DNA of 64,000 nt from Calditrichota bacterium. GTDB taxonomy: Bacteria; Electryoneota; RPQS01. A model generated the notes under the pieces. That model saw nothing but the letters and a program-made list of their open reading frames with translations. It had not been told where the DNA came from and ran no database searches. Shown piece by piece: positions 24,655-34,047 of the stretch (position 1 is its first letter; every line of letters begins with the position of its first letter). Location of the stretch: contig JACJVZ010000001.1 of assembly GCA_020637445.1 (NCBI GenBank), positions 248,001 through 312,000 of the forward strand, in the 5' to 3' direction. Made by a program: the position numbers and the translations under genes.

Positions 24655-26109
24655 ATGAACCACTCTGACCTTACCGAATACAGACACAGCGACCGCTCTT
24701 CCGGCGACGTCAACCTCCGCAACGGCGAGCATGTACTCGTCACCTCAGCTTCGATTCTCGAACGTACAATCGCTCGTCCGTCGTCAAGCTGGACTGAACA
24801 TGACCTTGCGCACGCTTTTGTCGCTCTTGACTTGAGACAAGTGTCGCTTATGCATGTGGCCGGGGACGGTAAGATCAAAACCCTTGACTTTGTTCCGCGG
24901 GATCACAATCACTTCCTGCAAATTGTTCGCTATGGCGAACGCGCGGACGGCTCCAGCCTGTTCCCCGGTTCCGGCATCACGGCTGGAGCCTCGGACATTG
25001 TGTTGCGTCCGGTGATCTCCACGGCTTTTGTCGATCCCTTTTCGGAGGAAGGTACGCTCGCCATTCTTTGCAGTCACGCGACGCGGACGGGCGAACCGCT
25101 GCCGCAGTCTCCCGTTTCAATCGTCACTCGCGCGTACGAACGATTGTGTTCGGTCGCGGGTTTCGAGTTGCACGCGCTTGGCGAAGTCGAGTATTTTCTT
25201 GGCCTAAAAGCCGGCGCGAACACCGAGCGTACCGAAGATCGCGGCTATCACGCGGCCGCACCCTATGTCGCGGGGCAAGAGCTTCGTCGTCGGGCGCTGA
25301 CACTGCTTGCGCAAATCGGAGTTCCGGTTAAGTATGCGCACAGTGAAGTCGGTTTCGCCGCCGCCGAAAACGAGTCGGATGTGACGTGGGAACAGCACGA
25401 AATAGAACTCGCGCTCGCGCCGTTGCCGGATGCCGCGAACAATATCGTACTGACGCACTGGGTTTTGCGCAATCTCGCGCGCGAGTATGAGATGGAAATC
25501 AGCTTCGACCCCGTTGTCCGCCGTGGACATGCTGGCAGCGGCATGCACGTCCACATGGCGCCCGTCTTTGAAGATCAATTCCTGCCCGTATACGAAAAAG
25601 ATGGAAAAACTACAGAAAGTGCCAAGCTCTTGATTGTCGGCTTGCTCGCGCATGGCTGCTCGCTGATGTCGTTCGGCAATCGTACACAAACTTCCTTCGT
25701 CCGCCTCTTTCAGGGCAAAGAGTCTCCGACGTCCGTTACGTGGGGCCAATTCAATCGTAAAGCGCTGGTTCGATTGCCCGTCACAACCAAGGATGTCTCC
25801 GGAACTTCAGTTTATCCTGAAACAGTCGAGTTTCGTTTGCCTGACGGCTCGGCGTTTCCGCACTTGCTGCTCGCCGGAATTGCACAAGCTGCCTGTCATG
25901 CGCATGGACTGACAAACCGTAAAGAGATACTTGAGAGCATGCACTGTGACGTTCCCGCGTCAGAGCAGAGCCAGAAGATACCAGCTGCGAGTGATGCTGT
26001 CGCGGAATTGCTGGAAGAAGAACGGGATGTTTTCGAGGCAGACGGTGTTTTTCCGGCGACGCTGATTGATACTGAGATAGTCAAGTTACGCGAAGAAACA
26101 GGAAGTTGA
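24655..26109 (+). CDS. glutamine synthetase-like enzyme (GS catalytic domain family)
   Basis: 484 residues from the ATG at 24655; a TTG 16 codons upstream only adds an unlikely tail. The catalytic barrel keeps the metal and substrate residues of type I glutamine synthetase: GEVEYFL (Glu177, Glu179), EVGFAAAENES (Glu231), QHEIELAL (Glu249), GSGMHVHM (His298, His300), NRKALVRLP and VEFRLPDGSAFP. The flap region (FGNRTQTSFVRLFQGKESP) differs from GlnA and resembles the divergent GS-like group of FCB and deltaproteobacterial genomes. It could be a true glutamine synthetase or ligate glutamate to another amine. It stands alone, with no glnB or amt next to it. Confidence 0.8.
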   Translation: MNHSDLTEYRHSDRSSGDVNLRNGEHVLVTSASILERTIARPSSSWTEHDLAHAFVALDLRQVSLMHVAGDGKIKTLDFVPRDHNHFLQIVRYGERADGSSLFPGSGITAGASDIVLRPVISTAFVDPFSEEGTLAILCSHATRTGEPLPQSPVSIVTRAYERLCSVAGFELHALGEVEYFLGLKAGANTERTEDRGYHAAAPYVAGQELRRRALTLLAQIGVPVKYAHSEVGFAAAENESDVTWEQHEIELALAPLPDAANNIVLTHWVLRNLAREYEMEISFDPVVRRGHAGSGMHVHMAPVFEDQFLPVYEKDGKTTESAKLLIVGLLAHGCSLMSFGNRTQTSFVRLFQGKESPTSVTWGQFNRKALVRLPVTTKDVSGTSVYPETVEFRLPDGSAFPHLLLAGIAQAACHAHGLTNRKEILESMHCDVPASEQSQKIPAASDAVAELLEEERDVFEADGVFPATLIDTEIVKLREETGS

Positions 26110-26146
26110 TAAAAGCTATCGGATTTACAAAATCAGGACCAATGTG

Positions 26147-26175
26147 TTGACATCCGTTGCAATGCGACTTAACTT
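26147..26175 (+). promoter_or_regulatory. sigma70-type promoter of the CapA-like gene
   Basis: TTGACA (26147-26152) and TAACTT (26170-26175) are 17 bp apart, giving a leader of about 35 nt before the ATG at 26216. Confidence 0.55.
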
Positions 26176-26215
26176 GAATTGATTAGTTAGAACGCTTCCG
26201 GGAGCACGCAACACC

Positions 26216-29158
26216 ATGAAACGGTTACACGAACTTTTAAGTGCCCTCATTCTGATAGGACTGGCGGCGAATCCAGTAGCCGCCGACAGAGTCGGCCACA
26301 ACAGTCTTGACGAGCAAGCCACTACGCTCACGATTTTGAAGACGGATGACGGTCTCTCGCTGCATTGGATTCCGTCGGACACTCTGCACTATTGGGCGGT
26401 AACTTTCAGTCGGCAAACGACGATGGCTTCGCTGGACACGCTCGCCGTCACTACGGATACATTTTACGTTCACCACGATGCCGAGGGCTTGTTTGACCTC
26501 GGCTTTTTTCGTATTGATCCCGTCGAGATTACACCTCCTGTTCCGGTCACCGACGTGATCATGTCATTCTACGACGCTCCTGCTACTCCGATTTTTCACT
26601 CTGTTCCCGGTGAGGACATGGAACCGCTGTCCTACGACGTCAATGCGGAGGATCAGTTTGGTGAAAGCGGCCAATCGCTGATCATGACCGGCAACACGTG
26701 GAAGTATATCGATATTCTGCCGCACCACGTAGATTCGACCGACACGTGGGCCGTCGCTATGAAGCTCTTGCAGCTCGGTGAACTGCATGCATTCGGCGTC
26801 GCGGATTCAGAAAACTACATGTACTATCTGATCTGGGGCAAAGAGGCTCCGCAGTCGCTGCACTGGATCACGTGCTACGAAGGTTACTTCGAACAGGACG
26901 AGTGGATCGACATCGAGCTTTCTATCGGTGAAGACTGGCAAGGGAGATTTGGCTACGCTCCCAACATAACCAAGCTCTATTTCATCAACGACAACGACAC
27001 CGTCGAGACGGACGGCGTGGTCAGGTTTGATGAAGTACGAGACATTTCCGGCGCGGTGCCGCATAGCCCAATCGTCGATTTCACATGGGTGTTTGCCGGC
27101 GACTCCGACCCAGACAGCGTAACGGTCGCGTTTCATTCGTACTCCTATGATCTCGACAGCCCTCTCTTGACACACCGCTGGGATTTCGGCGACGGGAAAT
27201 CGTCACACCTATCGCATCCCGTTCATACATATGCCGCGCATGGCCGCTATCCGGTCACGTTAACCGTCACGGACGACGGAGGTCGCGCTTCGTGTCTATC
27301 CGAAGCTGTGATAGATTCGCCTGCGACGGCGACGCGAGATATATGGTTTGCGTTCACCGGTGACGTGATTCTCGGTCGCGGCTATGAAAACAACGGCGGC
27401 ATCATCGATTCGTGGGGGGTGGATACGATTTTTTCGCCAACCTATCCGTGGATACAGACGGCCGACCTGGCCAGCGTCAATCTCGAATGCCCGTTCACAA
27501 CGGCGACGGTTCGTCATCCCACCAAAGGCATCGTCTTCAAAGCAGACCCGGCAAGTGTCAGCGGGTTGGTCAATGCGGGAATTGATTTCGTAACCCTGGC
27601 CAACAACCATGTATTCGATTACTTGATTCCCGGCATGGTCCAAACCATGGACGTCCTCGACAGCGTAGGCATTGTCTACAACGGTTCCGGGTTGAACGAC
27701 GAGCTCGCTCGTCAAGTGCGCTTTCTGTCCGCCAACGGCATATCGTTTGGAATGCTAAGTTTTTCCGATCGCACGGGCTCTTACAACAATTACCAACCGT
27801 TCCTCGACGCGGGCAGGTCGCGCGCAGGGTTTGCGATGTGGAACCGCGCGGCTATCGACGCAACCGTGGAAGAAGCGACGCAGCTTGCCGATTTCGTCGT
27901 CATCAACACACACTCCGGGTCCGAATATTCTGAAGAACCGATCTTGGGAATGAATGACGCGCTCGATCCGTTTGGCGATGAAGATATGCTGTTTGAGTTG
28001 ATTCCCGACACTGCCGAGCGTCAAATTCGCCAGTACGCCATCGACATGGGTGCGGAAATGGTCATCGCGCACCACCCGCACATCATACAAGGATTTGAAG
28101 TCTACCATGACAAACTGATCGCGCACAGTCTCGGCAATTTTGTTTTTGACCTGACCTATGCTGAGACGATGCCCAGTTTGATTTTACGCACGCACGTCGA
28201 CGGCAACTTGGGAGTAGATCAAGCCGTGGTACATCCCGTGTACATCAATCATTGGATTCCACAGCCTGCACGGGGTGAGCTTGCGCGCAACCTGTTGGAT
28301 TACGAAACCGCGAAGTCCCGCGACCTCGACACGTGGCTCGTTCGACCGCCGGGTGCCGACAGTGCATTTATTGTTTTCGATACGAACATGGTGACGAGGG
28401 TAGGAGTAGATACCACGGTCACGCTCACGGCGACCCAAAGCGGCGCGTGGTGGGTGTCCGCTCCGCACAAGCTCGCCATGGACGGTTACGTCGTTTCCGG
28501 TGAAGTGACCGATATAACAGGCTGCGAAATACGCGTTGGCCGTGAAATGGTCTTGTTCGGAAATATGGAAGACGAAGGTTCAAATGACTGGCTGCTGAAC
28601 AGCGGCGACGAAGGCTATGCAAACGACACGGTGCACACGGGCGACCGGAGCATTTGGCTGCGTCGCGTGGCAGGCAATCCGTCCAACGTCGTGACCTTCA
28701 ATCAATACCGTTTCCCATTTAACGGAATTCCTCAATACACCATGTGCGGTTGGGTGAAGGCAGACAATGCTGTTAGCGCGGCGTTTCAAGTTGAGTTTTA
28801 TGGCCAACGCAGCGGCGGAACTTTGCTCCAACAAGTCAACGTTGGAGCTCCGATCAGTGGAACTGCCGACTGGACTTTCCGGCAAGCCAATTTGACGCCG
28901 CCCGGTGGCTCAAACTTCGTTGTGATTCGCATGACACTAAATGCGCCCGCCAGCGGCACAGGATACGCATGGTTCGACGATGCGTCGCTGATTCAGTGGG
29001 ATGATTGGATGGAATCCCCCGCGACAGTAACCTTCCCTAATGACTATCATTGGGTGCAGGTTCGCAGCGCGACGAACGTGGCCACATTGACATTGGACTA
29101 TCGCCGCGAATGGGTCGATTTCGTTCCGCCCGCACGATTGTCACACGCCGTTCGCTGA
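26216..29158 (+). CDS. secreted PKD-domain protein with CapA-type metallophosphatase-fold domain
   Basis: 980 residues with a signal peptide (LLSALILIGLAANPVAA). Residues about 60-280 are a beta-rich domain. A PKD domain covers about 285-365 (HRWDFGDGKSSHLSHPVHTY). A CapA/PgsA domain (poly-gamma-glutamate synthesis, calcineurin-like fold) covers about 375-680: FTGDVILGRGYE, SVNLECPFT, TLANNHVFDY, NTHSGSEY, AHHPHIIQGFEVY and AHSLGNFVFD are the family's metal-site and core motifs. The C-terminus (about 780-920) resembles a CBM4/9-like carbohydrate-binding domain (GNMEDEGSNDWL). CapA normally has a membrane anchor; this is a longer, soluble secreted form. It has its own promoter and terminator, with no capB or capC nearby, so polyglutamate synthesis is not implied. 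Confidence 0.85.
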   Translation: MKRLHELLSALILIGLAANPVAADRVGHNSLDEQATTLTILKTDDGLSLHWIPSDTLHYWAVTFSRQTTMASLDTLAVTTDTFYVHHDAEGLFDLGFFRIDPVEITPPVPVTDVIMSFYDAPATPIFHSVPGEDMEPLSYDVNAEDQFGESGQSLIMTGNTWKYIDILPHHVDSTDTWAVAMKLLQLGELHAFGVADSENYMYYLIWGKEAPQSLHWITCYEGYFEQDEWIDIELSIGEDWQGRFGYAPNITKLYFINDNDTVETDGVVRFDEVRDISGAVPHSPIVDFTWVFAGDSDPDSVTVAFHSYSYDLDSPLLTHRWDFGDGKSSHLSHPVHTYAAHGRYPVTLTVTDDGGRASCLSEAVIDSPATATRDIWFAFTGDVILGRGYENNGGIIDSWGVDTIFSPTYPWIQTADLASVNLECPFTTATVRHPTKGIVFKADPASVSGLVNAGIDFVTLANNHVFDYLIPGMVQTMDVLDSVGIVYNGSGLNDELARQVRFLSANGISFGMLSFSDRTGSYNNYQPFLDAGRSRAGFAMWNRAAIDATVEEATQLADFVVINTHSGSEYSEEPILGMNDALDPFGDEDMLFELIPDTAERQIRQYAIDMGAEMVIAHHPHIIQGFEVYHDKLIAHSLGNFVFDLTYAETMPSLILRTHVDGNLGVDQAVVHPVYINHWIPQPARGELARNLLDYETAKSRDLDTWLVRPPGADSAFIVFDTNMVTRVGVDTTVTLTATQSGAWWVSAPHKLAMDGYVVSGEVTDITGCEIRVGREMVLFGNMEDEGSNDWLLNSGDEGYANDTVHTGDRSIWLRRVAGNPSNVVTFNQYRFPFNGIPQYTMCGWVKADNAVSAAFQVEFYGQRSGGTLLQQVNVGAPISGTADWTFRQANLTPPGGSNFVVIRMTLNAPASGTGYAWFDDASLIQWDDWMESPATVTFPNDYHWVQVRSATNVATLTLDYRREWVDFVPPARLSHAVR

Positions 29159-29181
29159 ACGGTATAACACGTTACACAGCA

Positions 29182-29220
29182 AGAAAGCCCTCGAGTTCTA
29201 TTCGAGGGCTTTCTGTTTTC
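29182..29220 (+). terminator. rho-independent terminator of the CapA-like gene
   Basis: AGAAAGCCCTCGA (29182-29194) and TCGAGGGCTTTCT (29202-29214) form a perfect 13-bp stem with GTTTTC following. Confidence 0.9.
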
Positions 29221-29350
29221 CTGATGTCCGCGTAAAAGGCGGCCATGCCTCTTAAAAGTTGTCAAATAGAGTCAGGTTTTAACTCTCTATGAATCAAAAG
29301 TTGAGCAAAGTGTAATATCGTCACACTACTCGGCTTACGTCTTTTTTGTG

Positions 29351-29409
29351 GTGAAAAGTTTCACAATATTTATGATTACATACAAAATGGGGTCCTGAAC
29401 ACTGTTCAG
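29351..29409. promoter_or_regulatory. two palindromes upstream of the five-gene operon
   Basis: GTGAAA-AG-TTTCAC (29351-29364) and CTGAACA-C-TGTTCAG (29395-29409) are perfect palindromes. The second shares CTGAAC-NNN-GTTCAGTTC with a site at 41438-41455, after the acyl-CoA synthetase gene, and a further CTGAAA half-site lies at 29416. They look like operators for one or two regulators; which ones is unknown. Confidence 0.5.
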
Positions 29410-29476
29410 TTCGTGCTGAAACGACTCCATAATAATCGGAAAATTACTGGCTAAAATAGCTGCCCGGAGGTTGGTT

Positions 29477-30616
29477 GTGAAGAAGAAGTACAAAATTGGC
29501 TGGCTGCCCGGCGACGGCGTTGGCATCGAAGTTTTGGAAGCCGCCCGTCTCGTCCTTGATCGTTTAGACTTTGATGCCGAATATATTCACGGTGACATCG
29601 GTTGGGAGTTTTGGTGCAGCGAAGGCGACGCTTTACCGCAGCGCACTATGGACTTGCTCTCAAGTGTGGATGCCGCGATGTTCGGTGCGATCACGTCCAA
29701 GCCCGCCAAGCTCGCTGAGAAGGAATTGACTCCGAGCCTGCAAGGCAAGGGTATGACCTACCGTTCGCCGATCGTGCGCATGCGCCAAGCGTTCGATCTC
29801 TACGTCTGCCTGCGTCCGACGAAAGCCTATCCGGGCAATCCGCTCAATTTCAAAGAGAATATCGACCTCGTCGTCTTCCGTGAAAACACTGAAGACCTCT
29901 ATTCCGGCGTTGAGTTTTCGCCGGTTCCCGATGAATTGAAAGCAACACTCTCCAAGCTGAACAAGCCGTTCAAAGTGTTTGAAAATCTTGGCAGCGACGA
30001 CTTTGCCGTCTCTTGCAAGGTGAATACGCGCAAAGGCTCTGAGCGCATCGTGCGCGCAGCCTTTGAGTTTGCCCGCAAGCATGGCCGCAAGAAAGTCACA
30101 GTCGTCCACAAGGCCAACGTCGTACGCGCGGCGGATGGATTGTTCCTCGACGTCGCCCGCGAAGTTGGCAAAGATTTTCCCGACATCATCTTTGACGAAG
30201 CTAATGTCGATGCCATCATGATGTGGCTGCTGAAAAATCCGTTCAACTACGACGTGCTTGTTGCGCCGAATCTCTACGGCGATATCGTCAGCGATCTTTG
30301 CGCGCAATTGGTAGGAGGTTTGGGCTTCGGCTGCTCCGGCAACATCGGCGACAAACTCGGCGTGTTTGAACCGACACACGGCTCAGCTCCCAAGTATGCC
30401 GGTCAATACAAAGTCAATCCCATCGCGACGATTTTGTCCGCGAAGCAGATGCTCGAATGGCTGGGCGAGTTGGATCATGCCAAGAAAATCGAAGATGCTG
30501 TCGCCGAAGTGATCAAAGAAGGCAAGGTGCGCACCTATGACATGGGCGGATCGAATACCACGCTCGAAATGGGACAAGCGATCGCCGACAAAATTCCGTC
30601 GCTCATGACGGCCTGA
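29477..30616 (+). CDS. isocitrate/isopropylmalate-family beta-decarboxylating dehydrogenase
   Basis: 379 residues from a GTG with GGAGG six bases upstream. Family features: GDGVGIEVLEAA, RPTKAYPGNPL, the signature VVFRENTEDLYSGVE, KANVVRAADGLF, APNLYGDIVSDL and the cofactor loop FEPTHGSAPKYAG. That loop (no Lys/Tyr pair for NADP phosphate) suggests NAD. At the substrate-specificity helix it has RSPIVRMRQAFDLYVCLRP, which keeps the two Arg but lacks the SxN of isocitrate dehydrogenase, so the 2-hydroxyacid side chain bound is not certain. It converts a 2-hydroxy-3-carboxy acid to a 2-oxoacid plus CO2 and NADH. It is first in an operon with a lyase, a CoA-transferase and LeuC/LeuD-like subunits. 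Confidence 0.85.
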   Translation: MKKKYKIGWLPGDGVGIEVLEAARLVLDRLDFDAEYIHGDIGWEFWCSEGDALPQRTMDLLSSVDAAMFGAITSKPAKLAEKELTPSLQGKGMTYRSPIVRMRQAFDLYVCLRPTKAYPGNPLNFKENIDLVVFRENTEDLYSGVEFSPVPDELKATLSKLNKPFKVFENLGSDDFAVSCKVNTRKGSERIVRAAFEFARKHGRKKVTVVHKANVVRAADGLFLDVAREVGKDFPDIIFDEANVDAIMMWLLKNPFNYDVLVAPNLYGDIVSDLCAQLVGGLGFGCSGNIGDKLGVFEPTHGSAPKYAGQYKVNPIATILSAKQMLEWLGELDHAKKIEDAVAEVIKEGKVRTYDMGGSNTTLEMGQAIADKIPSLMTA

Positions 30617-30617
30617 T

Positions 30618-31532
30618 ATGGACTTTCCGTTATTGCATGAAGTCGGATTGCGCGACGGCCTGCAAATGGAAAAGCAGGTCGTTCCGCTCGACGTAAAGAT
30701 CAAATGGGCAGAAGGACTCATCGCCGCGGGAGTGGATATGCTGCAGCTCGGCTCGTTTGTGCATCCTGAAAAGGTTCCGCAGATGGCCGACACCGATGCT
30801 CTATTCCGCCACTTCAGCGCGCCCGGCCGCAAACCAGAGAAGGTCGTACTTTCGGGTCTGGTGCTGAATGAAAAGGGTCTCGACCGCGGTATGGCTTGCG
30901 GCGTCGATATGTTTTGCATGGGAGTTTCCGCCAGTGAAACTCACAGCATGAAAAACACGCGCATGACCGTCGCGGAAGCCACGGAGCGAATCATTGACAC
31001 GGCAAAAACCGCGCTGGCCGCGGGCAAGCGCGTGCAAGTTTCCGTGCAATCAGCTTTTGGTTGCGGCTTTGAAGGTGCTGTGCCGGTCGAACGCGTGCTC
31101 GGAATTGTCGAAAAATATTTTGACGCTGGGCTAATTGCCGTGTCGCTCGCGGACACTGCGGGCCACGCATTGCCTGAACAGGTCGAAACACTTTTTGACA
31201 AAGTGATGAAGATGAATCCGCAGGCCGAATGCGCCTGCCATCTTCACAACACTTACGGACTCGGCATTGCCAATTGCCGTGCCGCGATGAACGCTGGCGT
31301 GAAGATTTTTGAATCCGCCGTCGCGGGATTGGGCGGCTGCCCGTTCACGAAAGTCTCCGGTGGAAATGTCTGCACCGAAGACTTGGTGCACTATTGGCAG
31401 CGCGCGAACTTGCGCAAAGACGTCAACCTCACCACACTCATTGAAGCGGCGAAGAGCATGTCCGAGTTTTTCGGACGCGATATGCCGGGCATGGTGTACA
31501 AATCCGGCCCGGTTAGTTACGCCGCATTTTAA
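30618..31532 (+). CDS. HMG-CoA-lyase-family enzyme, possibly (R)-citramalyl-CoA lyase
   Basis: 304 residues, the full length of the family, starting 1 bp after the previous stop. The active site of HMGL-type lyases is complete: HEVGLRDGLQ (Arg12, Asp13), His208 and His210 in HLHNTYG, the catalytic-loop Cys241 in AGLGGCPF, and Asn250 in GGNVCTEDLV. Such enzymes split a 3-hydroxy-3-methyl(carboxy)acyl-CoA into acetyl-CoA and a keto acid, reversibly. Leucine-degradation partners are absent. A CaiB-type CoA-transferase follows, the pairing known for citramalyl-CoA lyase and succinyl-CoA:citramalate CoA-transferase in Chloroflexus. Citryl-CoA is another possible substrate; HMG-CoA itself cannot be excluded. 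Confidence 0.82.
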   Translation: MDFPLLHEVGLRDGLQMEKQVVPLDVKIKWAEGLIAAGVDMLQLGSFVHPEKVPQMADTDALFRHFSAPGRKPEKVVLSGLVLNEKGLDRGMACGVDMFCMGVSASETHSMKNTRMTVAEATERIIDTAKTALAAGKRVQVSVQSAFGCGFEGAVPVERVLGIVEKYFDAGLIAVSLADTAGHALPEQVETLFDKVMKMNPQAECACHLHNTYGLGIANCRAAMNAGVKIFESAVAGLGGCPFTKVSGGNVCTEDLVHYWQRANLRKDVNLTTLIEAAKSMSEFFGRDMPGMVYKSGPVSYAAF

Positions 31533-31547
31533 TCAAGACTGTATTCT

Positions 31548-32741
31548 ATGAAACTCCTCGAAGGAATTCGCGTCCTCGATCTGACCAACGTGCTCTCCGG
31601 ACCGTTTGCGACGCTGCATCTCGCGCTTGCCGGAGCTGATGTTATCAAAATCGAAAATCCCAAGGACGGCGATCTCGCGCGCAAATTAGGCTGTGTTCCG
31701 GCATATAACCAAATGCTGATGGGCACGAGCTTTTTGGCGCAAAACGCAAACAAGCGTTCGCTCACGCTCAACCTGAAACTCCCCGAAGCCAAGGAGATTT
31801 TCAAAAAGCTCGTCAAAGATGCCGACGTCGTCGTCGAGAATTTCCGTCCCGACGTGATGAAACGCTTGGGACTCTCGTACGAAGTGTTGAGCGAAATCAA
31901 TCCCCGTATCATCTACTGCGCAATTTCCGGCTTCGGCCAGACCGGACCGGATGCGTTGAAGCCTGCCTACGATCAAATCATTCAAGGTCTTTCCGGAGAA
32001 ATGGCTATCAACGGCGATGAAAGGCTAAATCCGTTGCGTGCAGGATTTCCAATTTGTGACACTGTGGGTGGATTAAATGCGGCGTTTGCCGTCATGGGTG
32101 CGCTGTATCATCGCGAACGCACCGGCGAAGGTCAGTATATCGACGTCGCTTTGCTCGATTCAATCATGCCGTTGATGGGGTGGGTGGTCGCCAATTGGAT
32201 GATCGGCGAGCAGCATCCCGTGATGATGGGCAACGATAATTTCACTGCCGCGCCGTCGGGTGTGTTCAAAGCGAAAGACGGATTCATTAACATCGCCGCG
32301 AACAAACAAGAGCAGTGGGAAGCGTTGACCGAAGTCGTCGGCGTAACCGAACTCAAAACCGATCCGCGTTTCCAAGAACGCGACGCACGCAAGAAAAACC
32401 GCTACGAGCTGACTCCGCTGCTCGAAGCGAAACTTTTGGAACGCGAAGGAGCTTACTGGGTAGACGAACTCAATAAGCACGACGTGCCCGCAGGATTGAT
32501 TCTCACGCTCGAGCAAGCGCTCGCGCAGCCGCAGGTCGCACATCGCGATACTTTCTCGAAACTGAACGTCGAGGGAATAGGCGATCTCGAGCTGTTTAAC
32601 ATGACCGCGAAATTTTCCAAGACTCCGGGAATGGCGACGATGCCGCCGCCGAAACTTGGCGAACACACACTTTCGATTCTGCACGAACTTGGTTTCTCCG
32701 ACGCGCAAATCGAACAACTCAGAACTGACAAAGTGATTTAA
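31548..32741 (+). CDS. CaiB/BaiF-type (class III) CoA-transferase
   Basis: 397 residues with the class III fold: LLEGIRVLDLTNVLSGPFA at the start, ADVIKIENP, VVVENFRPDVMKRLG, and the catalytic Asp142 in KPAYDQIIQGLSG that forms the acyl-CoA anhydride. The C-terminal lobe has DVPAGLILTLEQALAQPQV. These enzymes move CoA between carboxylic acids, often with succinyl-CoA as donor. It sits between the lyase and the LeuC-like subunit, 15 bp after the lyase, so the acceptor is probably the 2-hydroxy tricarboxylate or dicarboxylate handled by its neighbours (citramalate or citrate). The substrate is inferred only. Confidence 0.88.
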   Translation: MKLLEGIRVLDLTNVLSGPFATLHLALAGADVIKIENPKDGDLARKLGCVPAYNQMLMGTSFLAQNANKRSLTLNLKLPEAKEIFKKLVKDADVVVENFRPDVMKRLGLSYEVLSEINPRIIYCAISGFGQTGPDALKPAYDQIIQGLSGEMAINGDERLNPLRAGFPICDTVGGLNAAFAVMGALYHRERTGEGQYIDVALLDSIMPLMGWVVANWMIGEQHPVMMGNDNFTAAPSGVFKAKDGFINIAANKQEQWEALTEVVGVTELKTDPRFQERDARKKNRYELTPLLEAKLLEREGAYWVDELNKHDVPAGLILTLEQALAQPQVAHRDTFSKLNVEGIGDLELFNMTAKFSKTPGMATMPPPKLGEHTLSILHELGFSDAQIEQLRTDKVI

Positions 32742-32757
32742 GCATCAGGAGATGCAT

Positions 32758-34044
32758 ATGCCAATGACCTTAGCAGAAAAAATTCTCGCGAAAGCCGCGG
32801 GGCTCGCCTCGGTGAAAGCGGGAGACGTAGTCGAGCCGCGCGTCGACTTGGCGATGTCGCACGAAAATGCGGCGCTCGTCATGCACCAGTTCAAGGAGAT
32901 ATTCAATGGACTTGAGTATCCCGCGAACGTTTGGGATCCCAGCAGAATCGCGATTATCTTTGACCACAGAATTCCGGCAGAGAGCCCGAAGACAGCCACG
33001 AACCAAAAACGCATTCGCGAGTTCGTAGCCGAACAGGGCATAGGAAAGTTTCACGATATACGTGGCGACCAAGGCGGCATCTGTCACCAGATTCTCCCAG
33101 AAAAAGGTTACGTGCGTCCGGGTACGGTGACGGTCGGAACGGACAGTCACACCACGACTCACGGCGCACTGGGTTCGTTTGCGTTTGGTATTGGCGCGAC
33201 GGAAATGGCGAGCGTTTGGGCGCTGGGCTGTGCTCTGAACATCGAAGTACCCAAGACCATCAAAGTTGTCGTGGACGGCGAACTTTCTCCGTTTGTTTCG
33301 GCGAAGGACGTCATTCTGAATTTGATCGGCAAAATCAAAGCGAACGGAGCGAACTACAAAGTCTTGGAGTTCCACGGGTCGACGATCAAGAATATGAGCA
33401 CGTCGTCGCGATTGGTGCTTTGCAACATGGCCGTGGAAGCGGGAGCCACTGCGGGTATTGTTCCGCCCGATCAAGAAACCGTGCGCTACTTGACGGAAGA
33501 AGCAAAAGTAAACGACACGTTCTGGATGGAATCGCCCGATCCTGACGCCGAATATGAACAAGTCGTCCATATCGACGGGGCGGCGCTCGCTCCGCAAGTG
33601 TCCTGTCCTCACACGGTTGACAATGTCAAGCCCGTTACCGAAATCGCGGGCAAGAAAGTGCACCAGATTGTAATCGGTTCGTGCACGAACGGTCGTCTCG
33701 ACGATCTCGCGGCAGCTTCGAAACTTTTGAAATCAAAGAAAGTCCACGACGATACGCGCATGCTGGTGTTCCCGGCCTCGTGGAAGATTTACAAGGAAGC
33801 AATGGAGCTCGGCTACTTGAAAGATTTCATGGAAGCCGGAGCCGTCGTCATGAATCCCGGTTGCGGCTGTTGCTTGGGAGTGCATCAAGGAGCGTTAGGC
33901 GACGGCGAAGTCGCATTGTCGACGACGAACCGCAATTTCAAGGGACGAATGGGTAACCCCACCGCAGAAGTATTTTTGTGTTCACCCGAAGTCGCGGCGG
34001 CGAGTGCCGTGCGCGGCGAAATCACCGATCCGAGGGAGATGTAA
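32758..34044 (+). CDS. leuC: LeuC-like (aconitase-family) hydro-lyase, large subunit
   Basis: 428 residues from the ATG at 32758, with AGGAG at the right distance; the ATG six bases upstream lies too close to it. The three [4Fe-4S] ligands are Cys309 (IGSCTNGR), Cys369 and Cys372 (NPGCGCCLG). GTDSHTTTHGALG and FDHRIPAESPKTA are typical substrate-site motifs. Its length matches the archaeal/LeuC2 type used by isopropylmalate isomerase, homoaconitase and citramalate/methylmalate dehydratase. With the LeuD-like subunit encoded next it should move a hydroxyl group by dehydration and rehydration. No leuA or leuB pair is present, so leucine synthesis is not the obvious role. Confidence 0.88.
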   Translation: MPMTLAEKILAKAAGLASVKAGDVVEPRVDLAMSHENAALVMHQFKEIFNGLEYPANVWDPSRIAIIFDHRIPAESPKTATNQKRIREFVAEQGIGKFHDIRGDQGGICHQILPEKGYVRPGTVTVGTDSHTTTHGALGSFAFGIGATEMASVWALGCALNIEVPKTIKVVVDGELSPFVSAKDVILNLIGKIKANGANYKVLEFHGSTIKNMSTSSRLVLCNMAVEAGATAGIVPPDQETVRYLTEEAKVNDTFWMESPDPDAEYEQVVHIDGAALAPQVSCPHTVDNVKPVTEIAGKKVHQIVIGSCTNGRLDDLAAASKLLKSKKVHDDTRMLVFPASWKIYKEAMELGYLKDFMEAGAVVMNPGCGCCLGVHQGALGDGEVALSTTNRNFKGRMGNPTAEVFLCSPEVAAASAVRGEITDPREM

Positions 34045-34047
34045 ACC

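Larger units (their letters stand above)
29159..29476. other. intergenic control region before the five-gene operon
   Basis: Contains the terminator at 29182-29220, then about 240 bp without genes that carry two palindromes (29351-29364, 29395-29409). A possible TTTCAC-16-TACAAA promoter (29359-29364 with 29381-29386) lies between them, and GGAGG lies before the GTG start at 29477. Confidence 0.5.

Noticed and set aside
29395..29409. LexA/SOS box
   Set aside because: GAAC and GTTC are three bases apart, whereas the Gram-positive box has four and the myxobacterial box is also longer; neighbours are metabolic genes.
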